Shown: positions 18,947-28,122 of the stretch, one piece after another | Numbering within the stretch: position 1 is the stretch's first letter | Layout of the letters: each line of letters starts with the position of its first letter | Assembly: GCF_000348985.1 (NCBI RefSeq) | Contig: NC_035923.1 | Span: 992,001 to 1,056,000, forward strand | Length of the DNA stretch: 64,000 bases | Source of the DNA: Huiozyma naganishii CBS 8797 | Taxonomy: Eukaryota; Ascomycota; Saccharomycetes; Saccharomycetales; Saccharomycetaceae | Reading direction: 5' to 3' | Translations under genes and position numbers: made by a program | The notes under the pieces: generated by a model | The model's database searches: none | What the model saw: only the letters and a program-made list of their open reading frames with translations | Told to the model about the DNA's origin: nothing

Positions 18947-21000
18947 TTATCCTATAATTAAGTTCACCTTTATTAATGCTGACTAGAACACACGCCTGAT
19001 CGGTACTCTAAAATGAGTAATAAGTTTAGAAAACAATACTCCAAAGGTGGGGGTAGGCAAGAAAAACCAAGCTTACTTGAGTATTAGATAGCATATTCAA
19101 CAGAACCAAAATTATCAAAACGACCTTGGAACAAAAGGATGTGGTTCACTTGAGATGAAGATATGCCTTGGGACAAAGTGGTTATAGAACAACCTACTCC
19201 AACTGACATATTTGTTGTAATATCACCTGACTGCAACCCAGTGTCTATAGCGAAGTGGCCGGATCGGTCCTTGCTTGTAACTGGAACAGGGGGGGCCCAT
19301 TGCTTGTTCTAAATAGCAGAGGCAAAGTTATGTCAACTGAATCGGTTTCTCTAAACAGAAATATGTAACGGACTACATCCAGCTAGATTCAAAAAAAATA
19401 GAAGTTTGAAACTGGAGACGTAAGTGAACCAAGAGTGTGACGGGTTCTTCCAGCAAACGGGGCGTGCCCAACTCCGGAAACTTCTCCGGGATATAAATTA
19501 TAAAAGGGAAATATATAAAGATCCTTTACCTTTTATATAACGATAAGTAACCTAATATTGTACGAATATATGCAATTCTATTTCTGACATTATATGTTTA
19601 TTTATACCCTACATCTGTAAGGATAAAAATCAGTGTATATGAACCAAATTCCATATATTTAATAAGAAAAACTTTTGTTAGAACAACATGTTTTGAACCA
19701 AAGGAACAACAAGTAACCCAGTGAAATCCTTAAAAAGATCCCAACACCTATTGTCTGGGGGGTGCAGTTAGACTCACAGGTGCATGATCAAATCCCAGGA
19801 AAAAAAGACCAGTACTATTTTTCGAAACTTTTTTTTTTGGAACAGATCGGTACCATTTACATTAATCACACCTCAAAATTAGTAGTACATTTTATCCTTT
19901 GCCTGCCGTTCATCAAGGTTTTTTTGTTATGAGATACTTGACAAGTCACAAAAAAAAAATAGCCGCTCATGATCTTTGTCTTTCATGTAATGGAAAATGC
20001 TCACCAACAGCTCTAGTTTCTGAATGCTTTTCTTTCAACTTACGAAAAATCCTCTACCTCTTTGTTTCTTTCAAAGGGTGTGTTACTGACATATAATGCA
20101 ATTATACAGCACAAAAATTTGAGAAACCAGACATATTGTTTTAGAACAGCTCTGCAACTTGCAACATCAAAATTGACAGTGAAGATAAAGAACACCTATA
20201 AAACGTATTTACCAGATATATATGTTCACCAAGGTTGTATGGGAATGGGAATTAAAAGATAATGGTAGGCTCCTCGAAAAAACAAAGCATATCTAAAAAA
20301 AATCCAAAGTTGTTGTTGTTGGTTCCTTGCCTTCATATTCCCAAGAATAAAAGTACTTAAAAACTCCCATCATGTTCTGGTGGTTTGCAAAAACTGGGAC
20401 AGTTTCAACGCTGAAAGCCGTAGCTTCACGAGTATTCAAAGGTTTGAAGGAAACACCAGTAGTGACGGTGGGCTTTGCACCAGTCAAAAGAGTTGGAACG
20501 ATCCAAGTAAGGGTGGTGGTACGCATTATTGAGGTTTTAAATGTTTTTCTAGATGGCAGTTGAGTAGTACAATAATACTTGCTGTTTTCAGATAGAGAAT
20601 ATGTTACAACGAGACAGCATCTTTCAATATATTACTCCAAGTACCCCTCGCTTTAAATATCTGGACCTTTGGTAGTTTGGTTGACTTGTAAGAACGTCCA
20701 TTTGAAACGTAATTGTTTCCTACTTGATGTGAACCAGTTTTTTGTTTTATTTTTGTTAAAAAGTTGTAATTACCCTTCTAGGTAAATACACGTTTCGTTT
20801 AATTGGAAAAAATCTCTGGGCTTAACATAAACGCAACGGTATACAGAGAGTTCACTCAACAACTTTACTAGTTGAAGGACCCCTCTTTCATAAAACCCTT
20901 CTGTTTCATACTTGATTCTTGTGCAAAACATTGTTATAATGCTTGAACATTGCGACAAGTAGGGTGACTATTGAAAAAGTTTAATAAGGTAGCAAAATAA

Positions 21001-21062
21001 TGTTGGATATAGTAAATGACAGCAGTGTGATATTTTCATAGGCTCAAACTGACTACTTAATG
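21001..21062 (+). repeat. Dispersed repeat beginning TGTTGGATATAG
   Basis: About 60 bp related to 53817-53880 (shared blocks ATATAGTAAAT, TCATA.GCTCAA). Similarity begins sharply at TGTTG in both, as expected for the 5' end of an old LTR. I could not place the 3' end. Confidence 0.45.
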
Positions 21063-21610
21063 GCAAAGATAACAAATATGAAAAAGTTCATTTTTCTATC
21101 GCATACTTGCAATGGGAGTAATGGCGTAGCATGCCATAAGAAGGATACTATGTTGTAATATATCCCATCCATTGAAACGAACAAGTGAGAAATATCACAA
21201 ATATAAAACCTAGCTGCATTAAATAAACTAAGCTCTCTTTGATACAAGAAATAAAAGATCATTGAACCTTTTTTTTTATTGTTTAACCACAACTGAAAGT
21301 CAAGCGAAGTAAAACGTCTAACATACTCTATTACGTTGCATAGCCTCGGCGATAAAGACGTTACTCAACAAGTGACTCCTCCCTTGTATGGCTAAATGAT
21401 TAAATACTACATTTCTTGTCTTGCAACCTCATTGATGTGATCACATTAATTGCCGTTACAAGTACTGTAAACTTTATGTGGAACGTTCTGTATTTTTTAT
21501 TTGGTGATCTAAGATTATGAAACTTTTTCAATGGTAATCACCCTCTAAACAAAAAACTAAAACTTCTTTGAAGGGTAAGTTTGGGATGGAAGGCTGAAGT
21601 TCTCTTCTTG

Positions 21611-21955
21611 TGTTAGGATAATTTGTGGGAGTCCCCGAATATAGCTGGCTGGCCACTAATTATACAACGGCACGGAACACTGTGAACCTGGTAAGGGATG
21701 TTCAATAAGTGCACCCCACAGATACTTCCGAATCATATATAACCAGCCCATGCAGGATTGTCTCAGGTCTTGAAGCTTCTCTGAATATGAACCAAGGATA
21801 ACAATGGGAATTTACTAAGAATAACTAATTAACTAATAATCATAGCAAGGCACAACCAACGGGTAGACTAGAGTATATACTTAAATATTAGCTAGATTGT
21901 ATAAGAACCTAGTTTGACCCTAGTCCACATCAACAACCGAGTCTTACACTAACCT
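21611..21955 (+). repeat. Putative solo LTR beginning TGTTAGGATAATT (3' end uncertain)
   Basis: The first ~90 bp are about 88% identical to 60285-60376, and similarity starts abruptly at TGTTAGG in both. A TATA-like CATATATAACC lies about 125 bp in. The 3' boundary is a guess at ACACTAACC. I see no target-site duplication. Confidence 0.45.
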
Positions 21956-22761
21956 CTTGACTCCCCGCTATTGAGACTCGTCTAAATGGGGTCCAGCATT
22001 GTCGCTTCTTTCTAATGTATGCTACTCTAGTTTACTATATGACTCGATAATCGCCGGTGAAACACATGCAGCTATGACAATTCGAGACGGATCATCTGCT
22101 TTTAAAAATAGCTATACACGATCCATACAGTTTACCACAGTAGCATAAACAAATTGATCTTTATATAATGTCGTTGGTTTGTTTTGAGACAGAAGTTTAA
22201 AAGCTATAGATACTTGCCAAACCCACTCATACTTTTTCAGAAATAATATGTCACAACTGCTTCAGCATCAGCTCATATCATTTTAATGTATTTTTGCAAC
22301 AAGGGAGTATTTCACAGTCTGAACCAACCAAAACTACCCTTGGTTTGATCATTCACTCAATGGCCATATAAGACTTGATGGCCACAATGGATAGTCCAAT
22401 TAAATGAGAAAATGATATATACATGTATAAAAAAAAAGCTGGGCTTTCTATTTTTTACAAGAGATGAGTAATAAAGCGTTTTCGTAGTTTTTCTTAACGA
22501 CAGAAACCACTGATATGCTATTAATATTGGTTAGATTTTCAATTGCATAACACATAGAACGAGGAAAAGTTAGAATCACCCAGCAGAACATGTTTCATAT
22601 TTTTTCCAACATTACTGAGCACTCTAAACATCGATCATCAAGAAAAAGAAAAGGCTGTATTTATTTACCAAACTTGCAGCTCTGACACCACATCGCAACG
22701 TCTCTTCTAGAATCCTGGCCGGGATGCTTGTCGCACAACCTTGCACCGAAAACATTTTGCA

Positions 22762-22768
22762 TCACGTG
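22762..22768 (+). promoter_or_regulatory. Cbf1-type site (TCACGTG) upstream of JEM1
   Basis: ATCACGTG, 109 bp before the JEM1 start codon. It fits the Cbf1 core RTCACGTG. No AT-rich CDEII or CDEIII follows, so it is not read as a centromere. Confidence 0.4.
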
Positions 22769-22876
22769 TATCTTAATTATTAAAATATTTAGTACATTTG
22801 AACATGTCATCATTAAGCTGAGACTTTACAAACCTAAAGGTCGGTCGATTAATTCTTGCATCAGCAGTAAGCACCA

Positions 22877-24883
22877 ATGATAGTTAGAAATGTACTTACC
22901 AGGAAAGTGTTATGCTGCCTGCTCTTTTTCTTACCCGCTATCGTTGTCGCTTCTGAATCCGAATCTGAATGTGGAGTAGCGGGGCTACAGACCACAGCGA
23001 AGGGTCTAGGTTTCGAGGGATCTGAGATATCTCGTTACCTCACTTTGGTTAAGAGAATAGACAAGTGCATAGCAGCAGATAATAAGAAAGACAGGAACTA
23101 TGCTGATACCCTAAAGCAACTAAGGAATCAGCTCTACTACAAGGCAGGATTGCTTCAATTATCCCTTGGACAAGAATTGAAAGCTATGTCATCCTTTGAA
23201 AGCATGCTGAGAGATCAGGACTACAGGAACTCGTACACTAGCCTTGCCACAAAAAGATTGAATGAACTATACATTGAATTTGGGTTTTGGGATAAACTGA
23301 CAAATGATGAGGATAATATGGCGGAGATCTTTAGTTCTCTAAATTCCACGCTTTTCCAAAAATTAGAGAAGGGTGCTAGCAGTATAGACACTTTGCCGGA
23401 CGAACTGAGACCTATGCTAGATATTTCACCCTACGATTTGACTACCCTGCAAGTTTCCATCGAGTTTTTGACGAAAAAGCTTTCCGAGAATTTAGAACCT
23501 TCTTTCGCCAATGAACTAGTAAGACATTACGATTTGGTTTTGGAAAAATACAAGACATCTCTGACTTTAGACCAACGTTTGAAAATACACCATGCAAATG
23601 CTATCCTTTTGATGGTTGTACTGAACTCAGACCCATCTCATCAATTAAGAAGGTGCTTAGCGATTGACATGGATTACTCCCCTTGTAAAATCCTTACTCT
23701 ACTCAATTCGAAACTAGAGAAAATCAATCCACACCGGGCTCAAATACTTGATCCGGACGTTTATGCGTTCCCCGAGAGGGAGCGTGGTGGTAGGCAAGCG
23801 ACAGAAGTTCATTGGGAAAACTTGGCAAAGTTTTACCTGGATCTAACCTCAAAGCCATGCATTCGGAAGCTGCCAAAGGACTATAAGTTTGCAAATAACT
23901 ATGAACTTATTATGGATACGATGAGCAAACTTTTGAATCAACTATTTGAAGACGATCAACCTCTAGCAACCAGGAGGATGATTGAAGTGAACACAAAAGG
24001 AAAATACGCAACAGAGTTTGGCAAATACATAGATCTAATTGTGTGTGAATCCAGTATCCACACTTCTCATCCAATCACAAAAAAATTGAAGCTATCTCAA
24101 TACTGTAAAAAATGCCTAAAATCCGTGTTAGACGAGGAGCAATGGGAAGATTTCAATAAGGCTTTAACTAAAAAAGAAAGGTTGCCGGATAATGTTTTGA
24201 ATGGCCTGTGGAACAATTATCCAAATATGGCCATTTACATGGTTGATACTATTCTTCACAAACATAAAGTGAAGAGCGGTGGTATAAGCCCTGTCCAAGA
24301 TGAAATCCTGCAGTTTTTCACAGATAATCACCTCAACGAGTCAGAGAACAAGTTTATCAAAAAGCAAAGAGACTACATTAACAAGCTTGTGGAGAAGAAA
24401 CAGCAGCAAGAACAAGAGCAGTTCCAAAACCACCATCAACAATTCTTTAACTTCGGACAGCAACAATATCAACAACATCAACATCATCAACAGCAGCAGC
24501 AACAATATGCGGAGCCCCCTCCAAAGACAGATAAGGATTACTATAAGATTTTAGGGGTTGCAAAGAACTCCGATTCAAAGAATATCAGGAAAGCCTATCT
24601 CAACTTAACGAAGAAGTATCATCCAGACAAACAGGGCCAATTATCACAAAAAGAGCAAGAACAAAATCATGAAAAAATGTCTGAAATCAATGAAGCTTAC
24701 GAAATATTGGGCGACGAGAGTAAGAAGAAAGAATATGATGACGGGAGACTTGGCAATGGGAATGCTCATTTTAGACAACAGCAAGGTGCTCCTTTTGGAA
24801 GGAGAGGAGGTCAAATGAAATTCAAACAAGGTGGTGGCTTTCCGTTCGGTAACGGAAATTTCAAAATGAACTTTGGTCATTGA
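22877..24883 (+). CDS. JEM1: ER-lumenal DnaJ co-chaperone Jem1
   Basis: 668 aa (S. cerevisiae about 645). Seen: an N-terminal signal sequence (VLCCLLFFLPAIVVA, about residues 11-25); a long helical, TPR-like middle with paired cysteines; a Gln/His-rich linker at about residues 510-545; and a C-terminal J domain at about 553-620 (DYYKILGVAKN, YHPDK, NEAYEILGDES), followed by a Gly/Phe-rich tail. The J domain with HPDK is intact, so it should stimulate Kar2 (BiP). Known: Jem1 acts in nuclear fusion during mating and in ER-associated degradation. The neighbours PSF2 and ARG2 match YJL073W-YJL071W order. Confidence 0.95.
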   Translation: MIVRNVLTRKVLCCLLFFLPAIVVASESESECGVAGLQTTAKGLGFEGSEISRYLTLVKRIDKCIAADNKKDRNYADTLKQLRNQLYYKAGLLQLSLGQELKAMSSFESMLRDQDYRNSYTSLATKRLNELYIEFGFWDKLTNDEDNMAEIFSSLNSTLFQKLEKGASSIDTLPDELRPMLDISPYDLTTLQVSIEFLTKKLSENLEPSFANELVRHYDLVLEKYKTSLTLDQRLKIHHANAILLMVVLNSDPSHQLRRCLAIDMDYSPCKILTLLNSKLEKINPHRAQILDPDVYAFPERERGGRQATEVHWENLAKFYLDLTSKPCIRKLPKDYKFANNYELIMDTMSKLLNQLFEDDQPLATRRMIEVNTKGKYATEFGKYIDLIVCESSIHTSHPITKKLKLSQYCKKCLKSVLDEEQWEDFNKALTKKERLPDNVLNGLWNNYPNMAIYMVDTILHKHKVKSGGISPVQDEILQFFTDNHLNESENKFIKKQRDYINKLVEKKQQQEQEQFQNHHQQFFNFGQQQYQQHQHHQQQQQQYAEPPPKTDKDYYKILGVAKNSDSKNIRKAYLNLTKKYHPDKQGQLSQKEQEQNHEKMSEINEAYEILGDESKKKEYDDGRLGNGNAHFRQQQGAPFGRRGGQMKFKQGGGFPFGNGNFKMNFGH

Positions 24884-25296
24884 ATAAACAGGCAGATAGA
24901 CCGAAAATGCAGGTTGGGATAATACTTTATTATTCTACGTATTAGTATAGACCTCAAACATAAAACATGTGTTTCGGACTAGATAAGCTAAAGCCAAACT
25001 ATAGACGTGGATGTCCTTTGGGGCGAGAAGCTTATGTTCTTGTTCAATGTCTTTAAAGGATAAGGTGTGTAACGTCAATAGCATGCTTCAAAATAGAGTT
25101 CTCGGAGTGGTATATTTTGAGATCTTAAATGATTTCTTTAAACACACCCAAAATCACAAACAGCTTATATTTGCGGTCTGCAGTGCTGGTCCGATGAGGA
25201 CACACAGTTTGACGCAAAGGATGAGTGGAAAGTTGAAAACCGACACTCTCAAGTTCGTAAATTTGTCATACTACTACTCCATGTTACTTTGTAAGG
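24884..25296. other. JEM1-PSF2 convergent spacer
   Basis: 413 bp. A 109-codon ATG-initiated ORF (25011-25340, +) runs into the end of PSF2 on the other strand. It lacks any recognisable feature and is probably chance. Confidence 0.35.
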
Positions 25297-26001
25297 TCAG
25301 CTCATGTTGGTACTACTATCCCGCATGGTACCGTAACTAATATCCTCGTCTTCACTTTCGCCCTGTTCGTCTACAGAAAATGCATTATGTATGTCACGCA
25401 ACTTGTTCATAATATTAACTATGAATGATCGCAGTTCATTTATCTCTAGCAGACTCAGATTATCTAACTGTAGATGTGATTCATTCAAGTATTTCAAACC
25501 TTTCAGCACTTTTACTTGTCTCATTTCTCTCAAATCTTGGATTCTATTCCTCAACTCATGAACTGGATCATGGAAGTCATCAGATGCTCTTTTGAATAAA
25601 ATTTCTGACAAAACCAACCAATCCCATGGCAGCGGACTGAACCTGTCCGGATAGGTTTGTTCAAACTGTATGCTTCTATCCAAACCCTTCACTGTGAGCC
25701 ATTCCGGGGCTATGATGTTACACTTAGCCTGCTGTTTCAGCAGTAATGCGATCCAAAGGGCCACGTTTGTCGATTGCATTGCAACCATATTATTCAAGGG
25801 AGCCTCATCGGTAGTGATCATCCTCCAACGGTGTGGTGTCCAAGAAGTGGTGCTTCTGAAACCGTTTCTGTCATCACCGTGGTTTCTCTTAACCTGCTGC
25901 CTTGTAGTTATACGTGGGAATATTTTTATAGGCTCATTTTCAACCAGAAACTGTATCTCTTCAGGGGAAAATGTCTGAGATAGATGAGCTGGTAATGCCA
26001 T
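25297..26001 (-). CDS. PSF2: GINS complex subunit Psf2
   Basis: 234 aa (S. cerevisiae 213). Seen: the N-terminal block LSQTFSPEEIQFLVENEPIKIFPRI; the conserved core LWIALLLKQQAKCNIIAPEWL; and FSPLPWDWLVLSEILF with the helical DDFHDPVHELRNRIQDLREMR, all diagnostic of GINS Psf2. An acidic tail follows (EQGESEDEDIS). Known: GINS (Sld5-Psf1-Psf2-Psf3) joins Cdc45 and Mcm2-7 in the replicative helicase. It shares a 287-bp divergent promoter with ARG2, as in S. cerevisiae. Confidence 0.96.
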   Translation of the reverse strand: MALPAHLSQTFSPEEIQFLVENEPIKIFPRITTRQQVKRNHGDDRNGFRSTTSWTPHRWRMITTDEAPLNNMVAMQSTNVALWIALLLKQQAKCNIIAPEWLTVKGLDRSIQFEQTYPDRFSPLPWDWLVLSEILFKRASDDFHDPVHELRNRIQDLREMRQVKVLKGLKYLNESHLQLDNLSLLEINELRSFIVNIMNKLRDIHNAFSVDEQGESEDEDISYGTMRDSSTNMS

Positions 26002-26147
26002 TAATTCGCGCTGGCTAGTTTGAATAAGGACAAATCCGTAATCAAGCTTACGAATACCAAGCCTGTCACATTTAACTTTTCGATATTTTGAAGTTTTTTT
26101 CTTACTGCAAAATTACTGTGTATTTGTCGCCGAGAAAACGATGGACT

Positions 26148-26154
26148 TGAGTCA
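26148..26154 (+). promoter_or_regulatory. Gcn4 site (TGAGTCA) before ARG2
   Basis: A perfect TGASTCA element 135 bp upstream of the ARG2 ATG, in the ARG2/PSF2 divergent promoter. Gcn4 control of arginine genes under amino-acid starvation is established in yeast. Its use here is inferred. Confidence 0.7.
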
Positions 26155-26288
26155 CGATTAGCAAAGGTTGCTCCATTGTTGTGTTGATTTGCACAGCACC
26201 CACTATTCTCGAGAGGGGAATAGCTAAATACCCACCCTGTATTTAGCTTACAAATTGATTGCGTTGAAAATAACTACATGCTCTAACA

Positions 26289-28052
26289 ATGGGTGCAGGT
26301 ATTAATGCTGTCGGTTCAGCATCAATGTGGAGACACATTTTCAACAATACAGGGTCTCAAGTATCTGGCCGTCACACATCATCTTCTCGAAACCTTATTC
26401 TATCAATTCTGAATTCAACGGCTACCAAGCGCGAGGCCCGAGATTATTTGACGAAATACACCAATGAACCTGAAACTATTAATCACTGTCTCTTAGTCAT
26501 CCGACATCTTCATTTTTACAGACCTCAAATCTTACAGCAACTATCGAATACGATTAAAAGATTAAGAATTCTAGGTCTACGCCCTATATGTGTCATTCCT
26601 CCCTCCAAACATCTAATGAAACAAGGCGAAATATTGGATAAGATCATAACACAGGCCAGACTGAAACCACTCCATATACAAGATGGCCTAGTGAAAACAA
26701 CAGAAGGCACGTACAAGTCGGTACTACAAGATAGCAACAGTAACGTGTTTGATAATTCAGTTCCGGACTTCGTTCCCATAATAAAGCCATACATCTACGA
26801 TGAGAGGAAGGCATCTGAGTACATTGCCAATGATATGATAAAGTTTATGACACACATGACGGCGGATCCCATCTTGAAGATCGATAAACTGTTCATCTTG
26901 AATAGGATTGGGGGAATACCGTCCGGTGAAAGGAACGATAACGCGCATGTTTTTATCAATTTGTCGCAAGAGTTTGCCTCTTTGTCTCAAATGTTGAAAA
27001 GTAAAATAGCCTCTCTGGCAAAAAGGGAACCTCAATCCGAAAACCTGCTTGATAGAATGCTGGTGCATATACAGGAAGATCAGCTCGTGAACATGGAGGT
27101 CGAATTCAAAGAACACTTGCAAGACTTGCAGCTTGCTAATTCTGTCTTGTCCAACTTGCCATTCACCTCCACAGGTCTCATCACCACCGTCAACTCTGCA
27201 GCTTTAACTTCTGATAAAAATAATCCACTACTCTACAATTTGCTGACTGATCGCTCTTTAATTTCATCTTCGCTCCCTCGTTTTAAAAGAAGAGCTCCCC
27301 GGAGAGGTTTTGAGTCCTTATTAGCACCGGAAGAAATGGATACTTTCACCAATGAGGAGTTTGACGAGAATCATAATGATGAAAAGAATAACTACAGTAG
27401 TGATGCAGTTTTCGTAACCACGGTACTAAAAAAGGGTGTTGACATTCGCATCTTCGACGACAAACTTCTTACAGCTCAGAACTCCATTGGTCTAATAGGC
27501 GATCAAACTGGACATACTGATGCTAACTCTGAAAAGAAGATCTTACCCAAAGAGAAAATAAATTTAACCAAGATGAAAGCAATTTTAGATCAGTCCTTCA
27601 ATCGTTCGTTAAACCTGGAACATTACATGAAAAGAATTAACGGCCGAATAGCGGCAATAATCGTTATTGGAGACTACGAAGGCATTGCAATCCTAACGTA
27701 CGAGGGACCTAAGGATAACCAGTTTGTGTATTTAGATAAATTTGCCGTGCTACCACACTTGAAAGGGTCTTTGGGTATATCTGACATCATCTTCAACTTG
27801 ATGTTTAAAAAGTTTCCTGAGGAGGTTGTCTGGAGGAGCAGGAAGAATAACATAGTTAACAAATGGTATTTTCAGCGAAGCGTAACTGTGGTGGACCTAT
27901 CGGTGAGTATAGAAAATGATCAAAAGGACAGTCAGTTCAAATTGTTTTATTACGGGAATCCTGAAAGTACTGAAAAGACAATGACTAATGTAAACAGGTT
28001 GAAGGAATATGTAAGATACGTGAGAGATATCAAACCAAGTTGGGATAAATAA
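26289..28052 (+). CDS. ARG2: Mitochondrial N-acetylglutamate synthase Arg2
   Basis: 587 aa. Alignment with S. cerevisiae Arg2 (574 aa) begins at MWRHIF, so Met13 (26325) is an alternative start; both would give a basic, Ser-rich mitochondrial leader. Seen: NLILSILNSTATKREARDYL, the amino-acid-kinase-like half with GGIPSGERNDNAHVFINLSQE, LLTDRSLISSSLPRF, and a C-terminal acetyltransferase domain with DYEGIAILTYEG, YLDKFAVLPHLKGSLGISD and NKWYFQRSV. Known: it makes N-acetylglutamate from glutamate and acetyl-CoA, the first step of ornithine and arginine synthesis, in a complex with Arg5,6. A Gcn4 site is upstream. Confidence 0.96.
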   Translation: MGAGINAVGSASMWRHIFNNTGSQVSGRHTSSSRNLILSILNSTATKREARDYLTKYTNEPETINHCLLVIRHLHFYRPQILQQLSNTIKRLRILGLRPICVIPPSKHLMKQGEILDKIITQARLKPLHIQDGLVKTTEGTYKSVLQDSNSNVFDNSVPDFVPIIKPYIYDERKASEYIANDMIKFMTHMTADPILKIDKLFILNRIGGIPSGERNDNAHVFINLSQEFASLSQMLKSKIASLAKREPQSENLLDRMLVHIQEDQLVNMEVEFKEHLQDLQLANSVLSNLPFTSTGLITTVNSAALTSDKNNPLLYNLLTDRSLISSSLPRFKRRAPRRGFESLLAPEEMDTFTNEEFDENHNDEKNNYSSDAVFVTTVLKKGVDIRIFDDKLLTAQNSIGLIGDQTGHTDANSEKKILPKEKINLTKMKAILDQSFNRSLNLEHYMKRINGRIAAIIVIGDYEGIAILTYEGPKDNQFVYLDKFAVLPHLKGSLGISDIIFNLMFKKFPEEVVWRSRKNNIVNKWYFQRSVTVVDLSVSIENDQKDSQFKLFYYGNPESTEKTMTNVNRLKEYVRYVRDIKPSWDK

Positions 28053-28122
28053 AAAGGTATTTATAAAACTATAATAACATCTGTATGAGACATAGAGGAA
28101 TATTGACGACAGGGAAACTTCA

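Larger units (their letters stand above)
17830..22876. other. Gene-free repeat island between SMC3 and JEM1
   Basis: 5 kb with no convincing gene, although SMC3 and JEM1 are neighbours in S. cerevisiae. It holds two diverged 390-bp modules (18077-18466 and 18468-18860) and a third partial one near 19590-19740, a 47-codon ORF with an internal 78-bp tandem repeat (18803-18946), repeat boundaries beginning TGTTG at 21001 and TGTTAGG at 21611 that recur elsewhere in the window, and small overlapping ORFs on both strands at 20293-20563. Together with the solo LTR and tRNA-Leu it looks like a graveyard of LTR-type elements beside a tRNA gene. Confidence 0.6.

Noticed and set aside
19740..19810. tRNA-like T-arm (GATCAAATCCCAGG)
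   Set aside because: No matching acceptor, D arm or anticodon arm could be folded around it.
22762..22876. CDEI-like ATCACGTG upstream of JEM1
   Set aside because: Only about 110 bp separate it from the gene, with no AT-rich CDEII or CDEIII. Better read as a Cbf1 promoter site.
25011..25340. 109-codon ORF between JEM1 and PSF2
   Set aside because: It overlaps the end of PSF2 on the other strand and has no recognisable features.
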